Below, in pieces: positions 9,972-17,961 of a stretch of DNA of 64,000 bases. The DNA is taken from positions 4,274,481 to 4,338,480 of the forward strand of contig NZ_AP025591.1 of assembly GCF_023169945.1 (NCBI RefSeq), read 5' to 3'. The position numbers and the translations under genes are program-made. This DNA is from Anaeromyxobacter oryzae. GTDB lineage: Bacteria; Myxococcota; Myxococcia; Myxococcales; Anaeromyxobacteraceae. The notes under the pieces are model-generated. The model did no database searches. It was not told the DNA's origin and saw only the letters and a list, made by a program, of their open reading frames with translations. Position 1 is the first letter of the stretch. Each line of letters opens with the position of its first letter.

Positions 9972-9992
9972 GTGACTGGCGAGGAGGACCAC

Positions 9993-10496
9993 ATGAGGAC
10001 GATGGCTCGGGTGCTGTTCGCGGCGGCGGTGCTGGCGGCTGGGAGCGCGCGCGCCGGGGACGACGCGTGCCGCGCCGACGTGGAGAAGCTGTGCTCGGGG
10101 ATCAAGCCCGGCGGCGGGAGGATCGCGGCGTGCCTCGCGGCGAACAAGGCCAAGCTCTCGCCGGAGTGCAAGGCCGACCTCGCCTCCATCGAACGGAAGG
10201 TGAAGGAGGTCGGGGACGCCTGCCGGGACGACATCGAGTCCTACTGCGCCGGCGTGAAGACCGGCCAGGGGGCCGTCCTCCGATGCCTGGCCCAGAACAA
10301 GGGCAGCCTCGCGCCGAAGTGCCAGGAGATCGTCCAGGGCGCGCAGGAGAAGTACGCGGAGTTCACGAAGGCATGCGGCAAGGACATGAAGAAGCTTTGC
10401 AAGGGCATCCCCAGGGGCGAGGGACGCGTCCTCGCGTGCCTCAAGTCGAGGGAGTCGGAGCTGTCGGCGGCCTGCAAGGCGTTGATGGGACCGTGA
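9993..10496 (+). CDS. secreted cysteine-rich repeat protein (GLG1-like repeats)
   Basis: 167 residues with a signal peptide ending SARA. The mature part has three copies of a unit of about 45 residues with the pattern D-x-C-R-x-D-(V/I)-E-x-(L/Y)-C-x-G-(I/V)-K-x-G-x-G-x-(I/V)-x-x-C-L, starting near residues 25, 75 and 125. Each ends with a fourth cysteine in a (S/A)xxC motif. This is the pattern of the Cys-rich GLG1 family (Golgi apparatus protein 1 repeat), found in secreted bacterial proteins of unknown role. I start at the ATG at 9993 because GAGGAGG lies 5 bases before it; a GTG at 9972 is the alternative. Its place behind two patatin genes suggests a linked function, but none is known. 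Confidence 0.85.
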   Translation: MRTMARVLFAAAVLAAGSARAGDDACRADVEKLCSGIKPGGGRIAACLAANKAKLSPECKADLASIERKVKEVGDACRDDIESYCAGVKTGQGAVLRCLAQNKGSLAPKCQEIVQGAQEKYAEFTKACGKDMKKLCKGIPRGEGRVLACLKSRESELSAACKALMGP

Positions 10497-10616
10497 GGGG
10501 CTTTCCGCCGGGCGGCGCCGCGCCGGAAGGCGCGGGCCGGTCCGCGTGGCCCCGTCGGTGCAGCTGCCCTCGTGGTACACGCCGTCACTCGAGCGAGTCG
10601 CGGGGGCCGAGACACG

Positions 10617-10964
10617 ATGAATCCAGGGACGCTGGGAGCAGGCAGGGCGGGGGCCATCGCGATCTTCATCGGAGCGGCCGCGCTGGAGGTGTTCGGCGAC
10701 GCGCTCATTCGCAAGGGCATGCGGGGCAGCGGCCTCGCCGTCATCGCGGTCGGCTTCGCCGTGCTGGGGAGCTACGGCATCGTGGTGAACCTGCTCGATC
10801 TCGACTTCTCCCGGATGCTCGGCGCCTACGTCGGCATCTTCGCCGTCGTGAGCGTGCTCATCGGCCGCGTCGTCTTCCAGGATCGGATCCCGACCTCGAC
10901 GTGGGCCGGGCTCGCGGTGATCCTCGCGGGGAGCCTCGTCATCCACTTCGGCAGAGGCTCCTAG
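10617..10964 (+). CDS. small multidrug resistance (SMR)-like membrane protein
   Basis: 115 residues in four hydrophobic helices. Helix 1 contains ALEVFGDALIRKG, which aligns with the catalytic Glu region of SMR transporters (E-V-x-G-x-x-x-x-K/R). The last helix ends AGLAVILAGSLVIHFG, also SMR/DMT-like. Members export cationic compounds or guanidinium, or act as lipid-carrier flippase subunits. The conserved Glu supports a proton-coupled role, but the substrate is open. The 3' end overlaps the stop of the convergent kinase gene by four bases. The ATG at 10617 is chosen since upstream residues are hydrophilic and unlike the family. Confidence 0.65.
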   Translation: MNPGTLGAGRAGAIAIFIGAAALEVFGDALIRKGMRGSGLAVIAVGFAVLGSYGIVVNLLDLDFSRMLGAYVGIFAVVSVLIGRVVFQDRIPTSTWAGLAVILAGSLVIHFGRGS

Positions 10965-11989
10965 GGCGGGCGCGCGGCCGTGCGCGGGGGCGCGCCCGCG
11001 GCCGGGCTCGTGGTGCTCGTCTCGAGGCCGCGCCGATGGGCCAGCCATCCGACCCCGCCGACGACGGAGAGCGCCGCGAGGATGGCGAGGAGGGCGGCCA
11101 CGGGCCTCGGGTCCAGCCTGGGCGTCCGGCGGACCGCAGCGCGGGTCAGGTCGCGTGGGGCCACGGCCGAGGGGTCCCGCAGGTCCGCCAGCAGGTCGAC
11201 CGCGCTCGCGTAGCGCTCCTCGAGGACGGGGTCGATCGCCTTCATGACGATCGACTCCAGGCCCGGGTGGAGCTCGGGGACATGCGCGGAGGGCGGCGTC
11301 GGTGCTCCGAGCCTCTTGGCGCGCGCCCGCGCCTCCCAGCCGCCTCCGGCGTACGGCAGCCGTCCCGTCAGCATCTCGTAGAGCATGGTCCCAAGCGCGA
11401 AGAGGTCCACGCGGGCGTCCCCGGCGCGGCCTTGCATCTGCTCGGGCGTCATGTAGTCGGGCGTGCCGATCGAGGCGGACAGGTCGGTGATGGCGAGGCG
11501 CCGCGCGGTCTCGACGTGCGCGATGCCGAGGTCGAGGAGCTTCACGTGGCCCTCACGCGTGAGCAGGACGTTCCCGGGCTTCACATCGCGGTGGACGACG
11601 CCGTGGGCGTGGAGGTACGCGAGTGCGTCGCAGCTCTGCCGGGCGATCTCGACCGCCTGCGCCGGGGGGAGCGGGCCGCCGCCGAGGAGCTCCGCGAGCG
11701 AGACGCCGTCGACGTACTCCATGATCAGGTACACGCGCGTCTTCTCGCGGGGAGGTGGCCGCGCCCTGACGAGGTTCGGATGGTCGAGCCGCAGGGCCAT
11801 CTCCTCCTCGCGCCGGAAGCGCTCGTAGAAGACCACGTCGGCCTCGTACTGCATGTGCGGAACCTTCAACGCGACGGGATCGCCCGACGCCTCGTCGACA
11901 GCCCTGAAGACCGAGGCCATGCCGCCGCGGGCCAGGAGCGCTTCGATGCGGTGGCCGTCGAGGACGTCGCCGACGCCGGGATCACGCAT
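10961..11989 (-). CDS. Hanks-type serine/threonine protein kinase, membrane-anchored
   Basis: 342 residues. Kinase landmarks in order: glycine loop ARGGMASVFRA, catalytic lysine in VALKV, catalytic loop HRDVKPGN, DLG in place of DFG, activation segment TPDYMTPEQ, and a C-lobe ending near residue 270. A single hydrophobic helix (VAALLAILAALSVVGGVGWLA, about 290-312) follows, then a short Ala/Pro-rich tail outside the membrane. The kinase is thus cytosolic with almost no sensor domain of its own. It lies 30 bases downstream of a small membrane protein gene on the same strand, which may supply the extracytoplasmic part. Confidence 0.93.
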   Translation of the reverse strand: MRDPGVGDVLDGHRIEALLARGGMASVFRAVDEASGDPVALKVPHMQYEADVVFYERFRREEEMALRLDHPNLVRARPPPREKTRVYLIMEYVDGVSLAELLGGGPLPPAQAVEIARQSCDALAYLHAHGVVHRDVKPGNVLLTREGHVKLLDLGIAHVETARRLAITDLSASIGTPDYMTPEQMQGRAGDARVDLFALGTMLYEMLTGRLPYAGGGWEARARAKRLGAPTPPSAHVPELHPGLESIVMKAIDPVLEERYASAVDLLADLRDPSAVAPRDLTRAAVRRTPRLDPRPVAALLAILAALSVVGGVGWLAHRRGLETSTTSPAAGAPPRTAARPP

Positions 11990-12019
11990 GGGATCGGGTC
12001 CGTGGAGGTGGGGCGATCG

Positions 12020-12370
12020 TCACCGGGCCGGGACCCGCAGCACCTCGCGGGCCGTCGCTCGGCAGGCCTCGTCGCATTCGTCGAAGGCGAGGGCGAACTC
12101 CGCCCGCTCGCGGCACCACGTCTCCGGCGCGGCACGATCGGTGGGCCCGCAGGCGGCCCGGAGATCGACGAGGGCGCGCTCCACGAGGCCCGCGCGCGTG
12201 GGTGCATCCAGCTTCCGGACGGACCTGCGATCGCCGTCGCCGACGACGATGAGGGCGGCGAGGACCGCCAGGACGGCGGCGCCCGTCAGCGCGACCCGGA
12301 GCTGGCGGGAAGGCGTCGTTCGATCGCCCGTGACCGCACGCCGGGGAAGCGTCGTGATCGGCGAGAGCAT
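12020..12370 (-). CDS. small membrane-anchored protein, possible kinase partner
   Basis: 116 residues: a short basic N-terminus, one hydrophobic helix (VALTGAAVLAVLAALIVVG, about 27-45), then an extracytoplasmic domain of about 70 residues with four cysteines (AACGP, TWCRE, DECDEAC). I recognise no family. The start is the ATG at 12370, chosen because the region before it is arginine-rich without similarity. It ends 30 bases before the Ser/Thr kinase start and very likely shares its transcript. A sensor or scaffold role for the kinase is inference only. Confidence 0.6.
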   Translation of the reverse strand: MLSPITTLPRRAVTGDRTTPSRQLRVALTGAAVLAVLAALIVVGDGDRRSVRKLDAPTRAGLVERALVDLRAACGPTDRAAPETWCRERAEFALAFDECDEACRATAREVLRVPAR

Positions 12371-12706
12371 GCAGGGTGGAGAGCATCCCGCGTGCCGGAT
12401 CCTGCAGGGACGTTTCGGGCCCGATCCTCGCCGCATCCGACCGCCCCGTCGCGCAATGTGCACCGAACACCCCGGTCGTGGCGTGCAGGGCGCAACGCCG
12501 GGGGCGGCGGCCGGCCGGACTCGGCGACCGAGGAGCTCCGCGCGCTGGGCGGCGGGGGCCGCCGAGCGGCCGCACAAGGACGTGCTCCGGTTCGCGCTCG
12601 CGCGGCGCGCGAAGATCAGCGCCGTCCTCCGGTGCGTGGCGCAGCATGAGCGGCCCGCGCCGAAGGCCAGAAGATCGGCCGCGGCACCGGTGGAGCGACC
12701 GGGACG
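12371..12706. other. 336-base gap without a recognised gene
   Basis: It lies between two minus-strand genes and should hold the promoter of the small membrane protein and kinase pair. I see no convincing ORF, hairpin with a U tract or repeat. Open frames crossing it are arginine/proline-rich and look like GC-driven shadows. Confidence 0.5.
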
Positions 12707-13738
12707 TCAGGACGGAGCGCGCGCCGGCTCGCTGCCGGCGTCGACGGCGAGCATCGCCTGGACGCGCTCGGCCACCCGGGCGGCGAGCTGCTCGCACCGG
12801 ATGACCTGGCCGCCCTGGATGTATCTCTCGACGTCCGCCCGGGACGAGAACGTGCAGCCGGTGAGGGCACGGCACTGCGTGCTGCCATGCTCGGCGGCGA
12901 ACCACCGCGCGAGGGCCTTCCCGCGCTTCACGCTCCTGTTGAGCGCATTGAGGCGGTCGTCGAGGACGTCGCCGCCGACCAACATCGTCGCGATCAGCCG
13001 GGCGACCTTCAGGCGGCTGCTCTCGATCTCGCCCTCCGCGAGCCCGATCGCCATGACGCCGGCCGCGAGCGCGCTGCAGGTCATCCCCATGAACAGCGTG
13101 CCGCCCACGAATCCAGCGGTCGCGTCGAGGAGCGCGGGCGTGACGGGGACGAGGCGCCGGAGGACGGCGTGCGCGCAGTGGAAGCCGCGCTCCGCGAGGT
13201 GGGACCAGAGGACCCGGTAGGCCTCGCGGTCGTGGATCGGGATGGCGCCGACGGGGTCGCTCGACACCGTCTGCGCCAGGAGCTCCGGCGCGCGGCGGAT
13301 CGCCCGGACGCAGCGCCTCAGGAGGCGGTCGTCGCCCCGGACCGCCTTGCACGACAGGGAGCGGTTGCACTCCAGGAACCGCTCGCAGTACGCACGTCCC
13401 CGGTCGAAGATCACCGGGAGGCCGCGATCCATCGCGCCGCCGGAGCGGAGGCCGAGCAGGAGCAGCGGCGCGGTGACGGCGCCGCACTCGTGTCCGGTGT
13501 CGCCGATGCCGCCCGGCAATCCTGCGGAGAGCCTGATCAGCCATTCGCCCTCGTTCCGGGTCACGTCGAGGATCGTCCGTGCGACCGTCGGCGCGCAGTG
13601 CCCCATCCTCAGCAGGTTGGAGGTGCTCCGGCGCCGGTACCGACTCGCCGCCTCGGGGCTCGCGTCCATCGGCGCGTCCCATCGCGCTTCCTGCCCCGGA
13701 CCCGGGGGACGGCCGCCGGAGGATCGGTCGGTGTCCAT
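12707..13738 (-). CDS. tandem C_GCAxxG_C_C-type (putative redox-active) protein
   Basis: 343 residues. Two related halves can be seen. The first starts near GHCAPTVARTIL, then has GHECGAVTAPLLLLG, then cysteines in YCERFLECN and LSCK. The second starts FHCAHAVLRRL, then MTCSALAAGVMAIG, then QCRALTGC and IRCEQ. This spacing matches the C_GCAxxG_C_C family, whose members are usually single-domain proteins of about 130-160 residues thought to bind metal or do redox chemistry. The family's GCA is changed to CGA and CSA here. The start is uncertain: the ATG at 13738 is taken, with 13669 as alternative. It is divergent from the VOC gene across 190 bases. Confidence 0.6.
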   Translation of the reverse strand: MDTDRSSGGRPPGPGQEARWDAPMDASPEAASRYRRRSTSNLLRMGHCAPTVARTILDVTRNEGEWLIRLSAGLPGGIGDTGHECGAVTAPLLLLGLRSGGAMDRGLPVIFDRGRAYCERFLECNRSLSCKAVRGDDRLLRRCVRAIRRAPELLAQTVSSDPVGAIPIHDREAYRVLWSHLAERGFHCAHAVLRRLVPVTPALLDATAGFVGGTLFMGMTCSALAAGVMAIGLAEGEIESSRLKVARLIATMLVGGDVLDDRLNALNRSVKRGKALARWFAAEHGSTQCRALTGCTFSSRADVERYIQGGQVIRCEQLAARVAERVQAMLAVDAGSEPARAPS

Positions 13739-13928
13739 GCTCTGCTCCGCCGCCACGGTACGGCCGCGTGCGGAGGCCGGGCGCGCCAATCGGGGTTGCC
13801 GCAGAGGCCTCACGGCGACCGAGCCCACGACCATGCCCGGGCTCGCCCACTCGACCGCCGGCGCCGGTCCGCTCGTGGACGGGGCACTCGGATCGAGGCT
13901 AGGCTCGGCCGCCACGGGCGCCGCCACC

Positions 13929-14603
13929 ATGATCCGCTTCCAGCGTTACGAGCTGCGCACCACCGACGTCGCCGCGGCGCGCGCGTTCTACGCGGCGGTG
14001 CTCGGCGACGTAGAGGTGGAGATCGTGCCGCTGCCGGGAGAGGCCATCGCGCGGGGCGCGCCGGCCCACTGGCTCGGCCACCTCGGCGTCGACGACGTGG
14101 AGCGCGCGGCGTCGGCGTTCGTCGAGCGCGGCGCGATCCGCCTCGGTCCGACGCGGCCGACCGCCGGCGGCGACGTCGCGATCCTCCGCGATCCGGGCGG
14201 CGCGGTGGTCGCGCTCGCGTCGGCGCAGGCTCGACTGCCCGCGCGCGCCGGCGTGACCTGGCACGTGCTCGAGACGACCGGCCTCGACCGTGCCGCCGCG
14301 TCGTACTGCGGGCTCTTCGGCTGGCGTCTCACCGAGCGCGTCGACCTCGGTACGCTCGGCGTGGTCCAGCCGTTCGCGTGGGAAGCCGGCGGACCGAGCG
14401 TCGGCGCGATGGCGGACGTGGCCGGGCGCCCGGGCGTGCACCCCCACTGGCTCTTCTTCTTTCGCGTCGCCGCGCTCGAGCCCGCGCTGCTCGCGGTTCG
14501 CGCCGCAGGCGGGGTCGTCCTCGGCCCGACGATGCTGCCGGGCGGCGAGCGCATCGCGGTCTGCGAGGATCCGCAGGGGGCCGCGTTCGCGCTGCGGGAG
14601 TGA
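13929..14603 (+). CDS. VOC (glyoxalase/bleomycin-resistance) family protein, two-module
   Basis: 224 residues made of two beta-alpha-beta-beta-beta modules. Module 1 begins RYELRTTDVAAARAFYAAVLG and ends ILRDPGGAVVALA. Module 2 begins TWHVLETTGLDRAAASYCGLFGW and ends VCEDPQGAAFALRE. Repeats of 'D-P-x-G-A' and 'A-x-x-F/Y' at these places are characteristic of the vicinal-oxygen-chelate fold. Family members bind a metal and act on diverse small molecules; the activity cannot be named. The ATG at 13929 begins the first module directly. Confidence 0.85.
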   Translation: MIRFQRYELRTTDVAAARAFYAAVLGDVEVEIVPLPGEAIARGAPAHWLGHLGVDDVERAASAFVERGAIRLGPTRPTAGGDVAILRDPGGAVVALASAQARLPARAGVTWHVLETTGLDRAAASYCGLFGWRLTERVDLGTLGVVQPFAWEAGGPSVGAMADVAGRPGVHPHWLFFFRVAALEPALLAVRAAGGVVLGPTMLPGGERIAVCEDPQGAAFALRE

Positions 14604-14690
14604 GGGACGGCCTCCCGCGACGGCCACGAGCTGCGGTCCCGAGACGTCCTCGCCGACTTGCGACCCTCACCGTTGGTGGATCGCGACGCG

Positions 14691-14963
14691 TCAGTCACCG
14701 TCCGGGTGGACGTGCACGATGCCGCGGAGCTCGATGAAGTGCCCGGTCGGTACGCTCGTGATGCAGACCACGAGCGCCTCGCAGCTCGGGCAGCGCAGCA
14801 CGGCGCCCATCGCTCCGCCGTAGAGGTGCAGCCCACCCACCGCCGAGACACGTCCGCAGCCCGCGCAGGTGAGGGCCGCGGCCGTCATCTCGACCGCGAA
14901 CACCTCCCGCAGGACCCCTGCGGCGCCGTTGCCGTCCAGCCGATCCTCACCGCTTGCTCGCAT
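14691..14963 (-). CDS. DUF6510 family small zinc-ribbon-like protein
   Basis: 90 residues. It begins MRASGEDRLDGNGAAGVLREVF, has two CxxC-like pairs (TCAGCG and RCPSCE) and a hydrophobic ending with FIELRGI. This is the pattern of DUF6510, a family of unknown function that, as far as I recall, commonly accompanies flavin reductases. The ATG comes two bases after the TGA of the reductase gene, so it is the last gene of a tight three-gene operon. The two Cys pairs suggest a bound zinc or an electron-transfer role; the latter is inference. Confidence 0.8.
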   Translation of the reverse strand: MRASGEDRLDGNGAAGVLREVFAVEMTAAALTCAGCGRVSAVGGLHLYGGAMGAVLRCPSCEALVVCITSVPTGHFIELRGIVHVHPDGD

Positions 14964-14964
14964 G

Positions 14965-15708
14965 TCACCCACCTCCCGTCGGCCCGAAGCGCTCGGTCCG
15001 GATCCGTTCGGGCGCGTGGCCGAGCGAGACGAGCAGGGTGGCGACGGACTCGACCATCGGCGTCGGCCCACAGACGTACGCGAGCGGACGGGCCTCGGGG
15101 CCGGGCAGGGCCTCGAGGAGCATCTCGCGATCGATCCGGCGGGAGTGGCCGCGCCAGTCCGCCGTCGCATCGCGGGTCAGGGTGTGCGTCACCTCGAGGC
15201 CGTCGCGTCGCGCCGCGAGGCGGGCGAGCTCGTCGCGGTAGATCATCTGCTCCGCCGCGCGCCACGAGCAGAGCAGGCGGGTCGGCACGTTGCTCGCCTG
15301 CGCAGCGCGGTGCCGGAGCATCGCCATGAGCGGCACGATGCCGCTGCCGCCGGCGACGAGCGCGAGGGGACCGCCCTGCTCCACGGTCCACGTGAAGTAG
15401 CCGCCGAGCGGCCCCCGCAGCTCGAGGCGGTCGCCGGCTCGCAGCTCCTCCGTCAGGAACGTGGAGACCTCGCCGTCCTCGAGGCGCTCGACGGTGAGCG
15501 CGACCCCGTCCTCCTCGGGCGGCGACGCGATCGAGTAGCTGCGCTGCGCCTGGTACCCGTCCTCCGCCGTGAGCCGCACGTCGACGTGCTGGCCGGGCAC
15601 GTGTCCTCGCCACCCCGGGACGGCGAGGCGGATCGTCTTCACGTCTGGGGTCTCGACCACGATCTCCCGCACGTCCGCGGCGAGCCATGGGATGGGCATG
15701 GGCCGCAC
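14965..15708 (-). CDS. FAD/NAD(P)H-binding oxidoreductase (ferredoxin-reductase type)
   Basis: 247 residues, the length of a two-domain FNR module without an iron-sulfur domain. The FAD motif is RSYSIAS near residue 57, the pyrophosphate/NAD loop is AGGSGIVPLMAML near 118, and the NAD-end motif is VCGPTPMV near 215. It probably takes electrons between NAD(P)H and a partner. The partner is likely the molybdenum enzyme encoded three bases upstream, or DUF6510 downstream. It contains no CxxC cluster, so an external electron carrier would be required. Confidence 0.92.
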   Translation of the reverse strand: MRPMPIPWLAADVREIVVETPDVKTIRLAVPGWRGHVPGQHVDVRLTAEDGYQAQRSYSIASPPEEDGVALTVERLEDGEVSTFLTEELRAGDRLELRGPLGGYFTWTVEQGGPLALVAGGSGIVPLMAMLRHRAAQASNVPTRLLCSWRAAEQMIYRDELARLAARRDGLEVTHTLTRDATADWRGHSRRIDREMLLEALPGPEARPLAYVCGPTPMVESVATLLVSLGHAPERIRTERFGPTGGG

Positions 15709-15711
15709 CGG

Positions 15712-16317
15712 TCAGTCTCCCGCGTAGCGCTCCTCTTTCCAGGGGTCCCCGCGGAGGTGATACCCGTGCGTCTCCCAGAAGCCGGGCTCGTCCTCCTCCA
15801 TGAACGCGAGACCGCGAATCCACTTCGCGGACTTCCAGAAGTAGAGGTGCGGGATGAGCAGCCGCGCGGGACCCCCATGTTCCGGATCGATCGGCGCGCC
15901 GTCGTACTCGTAGGCGACGAGGCCGCGACCGTCGAGCAGGTCCTCCATCGCCAGGTTCGTCGTGTACCCGCCGTCGCAGAAGGCCGTGACGTAAGGTGCG
16001 TCCGGGTCGAGCCCGGCGGCCTCGAGGAGGCCGTCGATCGTGACGCCCTTCCAGCGCGTATCGAGCTTGGACCACTTCGTCACGCAGTGGATGTCCACCG
16101 TGACGGTGGCCGGGGGCAGGGCGAGGAGATCCTTCCAGGTCCAGGTCGCGAGCTCGCCGCCGTCCACGTCCCGGAGGGCGAACGACCATGCTTCGAGTGA
16201 CGTGCGCGGGGTCGGGCCGGCGGACAGGACCGGGAAGTCGTCCGTGACGTACTGGCCGGGGGGAACCCGCGATGGGTCAGCGCGCTGCCGCCTGCTCCGG
16301 AATCCTCGCGTTATCAC
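15712..16317 (-). CDS. sulfite-oxidase-like molybdopterin-dependent oxidoreductase
   Basis: 201 residues, a compact form of the sulfite oxidase/YedY molybdopterin fold. The likely molybdenum-ligand cysteine is in VDIHCVTKWSKLDTRWKGV. Other family blocks are PPGQYVTDDFPVLSAGPTP at the start, GGPARLLIPHLYFWKSAKW, and WETHGYHLRGDPWKEERY at the end. I choose GTG at 16317 because ACGCGAGGA lies just before it and the family block begins immediately after; the longer in-frame extension to 16473 is unlikely. There is no Tat or Sec signal, so a cytosolic enzyme is likely. The substrate is unknown. Confidence 0.88.
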   Translation of the reverse strand: MITRGFRSRRQRADPSRVPPGQYVTDDFPVLSAGPTPRTSLEAWSFALRDVDGGELATWTWKDLLALPPATVTVDIHCVTKWSKLDTRWKGVTIDGLLEAAGLDPDAPYVTAFCDGGYTTNLAMEDLLDGRGLVAYEYDGAPIDPEHGGPARLLIPHLYFWKSAKWIRGLAFMEEDEPGFWETHGYHLRGDPWKEERYAGD

Positions 16318-16660
16318 GATGGTCCTCGCGTCGCGGCGACCGGGCGGCGCAAGCCGCCCGCCGTTCGCCGAATGTGGGGCGATCGGCTGTTCGCCCCCGG
16401 ACGGTTTGGAGGCGTACCGTGCACCGCGCCATCCAGTCTTCGCGGGCGCATGGGGCAGCACGCGCTCCTTCATGGGCGAGCCCGCCTGGTTCCTCGGGCA
16501 CCCCTCGCTCGTTCGACGCGCCTCTCCCGCTCCGCGAGCGACGGTGGAGCCGATCGCCGCGGCCGGGTCCGATGCGTCATGAGCGGGACGCCATTACGGT
16601 CGCACGGGATCCGGGGCTCTTTGGTCTCGAACCTGGCCGCGCTCTCGGGTAGGGAGTCGG
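16318..16660. other. 343-base divergent intergenic region
   Basis: It separates the molybdenum-enzyme operon (minus) from the MBL hydrolase gene (plus) and must hold both promoters. I see no further gene or repeat. Confidence 0.5.
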
Positions 16661-17404
16661 ATGATGAGCGACCTTCACGTCCTGGCGCTGGGTGTGGGAG
16701 ATGCGTTCTCGGCGGAGCACTACTCCACGTGCCTCGCCCTGCGAGCCGAGGGGCGGTGGCTGCTCGTCGACTGCCCTCATCCGATCCGGAAGATGATGCG
16801 CGACGCGTCGGTGCGGAGCGGCGTTCCGGTGGACCTCGACGAGGTGGAGGCCGTCGCGCTCACGCACCTCCACGCCGACCACTCCTCCGGCCTGGAGGGG
16901 CTCGGGTACTTCAGCCACTTCGTGCTGGGCCGGCGGGCGCGAATCGCCGCTCACCCGGACGTGGCCCGGCGTCTCTGGGATGGCCATCTGGCTGCGGGCA
17001 TGGAGCACGACCCCAGGCGCGAACCGACGGCGCGAAACCTGGACGACTTCTTCGAGATGATCCCGCTGACGGAGGGGGCCGCCGTCCGTGTCGGACCATT
17101 CGAGATCGAGTGTCGCCGGACGCGCCACCCCGTGCCGACGACGGCGTTCCGGATCCGGGGAGGCGGGCGTTGCGTCGGGTGCAGCGCCGACACGGAGTTC
17201 GACCCGGAGCTCGTCGACTGGCTCGCCGACGCCGACCTGGTGATCCACGAGGCCGGCTTCGGGATCCACACCCCGCTCGAGCGCCTCTCGGCGCTGCCGC
17301 CGGCGCTGCGGGCGAAGCTGCGGCTGGCGCACTTCCCCGATCACCTCGAGCTCACGGGAAGCGGCATCGCCCCGCTCGAGCAGGGCGGCTGGTATCCGGT
17401 CTGA
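16661..17404 (+). CDS. MBL-fold metallo-hydrolase
   Basis: 247 residues. The zinc motif THLHADHSSGLEG lies near residue 67, a later His in RRTRHPVPTTAF, an Asp in CSADTEFD and a C-terminal His in LAHFPDHLEL. Together these are the ligand set of the metallo-beta-lactamase fold, closest in style to RNase Z-like and PQQ/phosphodiesterase-like members. The exact substrate is unknown. The start has two tandem ATGs (16661 and 16664). Confidence 0.9.
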   Translation: MMSDLHVLALGVGDAFSAEHYSTCLALRAEGRWLLVDCPHPIRKMMRDASVRSGVPVDLDEVEAVALTHLHADHSSGLEGLGYFSHFVLGRRARIAAHPDVARRLWDGHLAAGMEHDPRREPTARNLDDFFEMIPLTEGAAVRVGPFEIECRRTRHPVPTTAFRIRGGGRCVGCSADTEFDPELVDWLADADLVIHEAGFGIHTPLERLSALPPALRAKLRLAHFPDHLELTGSGIAPLEQGGWYPV

Positions 17405-17513
17405 GCCGCTGCGCCGCTCGGTCGGAGGTGTCGTCGCCGTCGCGCTGACGCCTGCCGACGCCGTTCGAGGAGCTGGCCGGGGCGGCGCCGCCTGAGCGCG
17501 CTCGGGGAGACCC

Positions 17514-17717
17514 ATGACGTGCAACGGCTCCATCCCGATCAGCTACGTCACCGCTGGAGCGACGTTCGCCGCGCCTTCTGCCGGCGGCGTCGACTGTACC
17601 GCCGCGTTCCAGCTCGACCGCTCGATTCTCTCGAGCGCCGAGCTCGCGAACGCCTGGAAGTACGACCTTCAGGATGGCGCGGCGACCACCGGGTCCGTGA
17701 CGGTGACCGGGCCCTAG
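17514..17717 (+). CDS. small hypothetical protein
   Basis: 67 residues without recognised similarity. It has two cysteines (TCNGS, VDCTA) and a threonine/alanine/glycine-rich sequence that reads like an ordinary folded polypeptide rather than the Arg/Pro-rich shadow frames. A GGGGAG stretch lies a few bases before the ATG. It is isolated between the MBL gene and the secreted-protein gene. It could equally be the tail of a decayed gene. Confidence 0.35.
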   Translation: MTCNGSIPISYVTAGATFAAPSAGGVDCTAAFQLDRSILSSAELANAWKYDLQDGAATTGSVTVTGP

Positions 17718-17833
17718 GCGACCGGACCGCGGCCGCGCGCCCGGACCGAGAGTTTCCGCGGTTCGGCCGGGATGTCTGAGACGCCGCGAGCTCGTGTCGC
17801 TCACAGGAACTATCGTCGCCAGCAGGTATCACT

Positions 17834-17856
17834 CTGGGTCGGGTGCTGGGTCGGGT
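17834..17856. repeat. direct repeat CTGGGTCGGGT x2
   Basis: An 11-base unit occurs at 17834-17844 and again at 17846-17856. It lies about 105 bases upstream of the secreted-protein start at 17962. It may be a regulator site, but this is a guess from position. Confidence 0.4.
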
Positions 17857-17961
17857 GGTGGAGGACGAGCGCACCGCGAGGGAACCATCTAGCGCGTCCT
17901 GCGTCGTGTCTGGGGGAACGGACGCCCGCAGTCGGGCGGCCCTGAACGACGGGAGAACACG

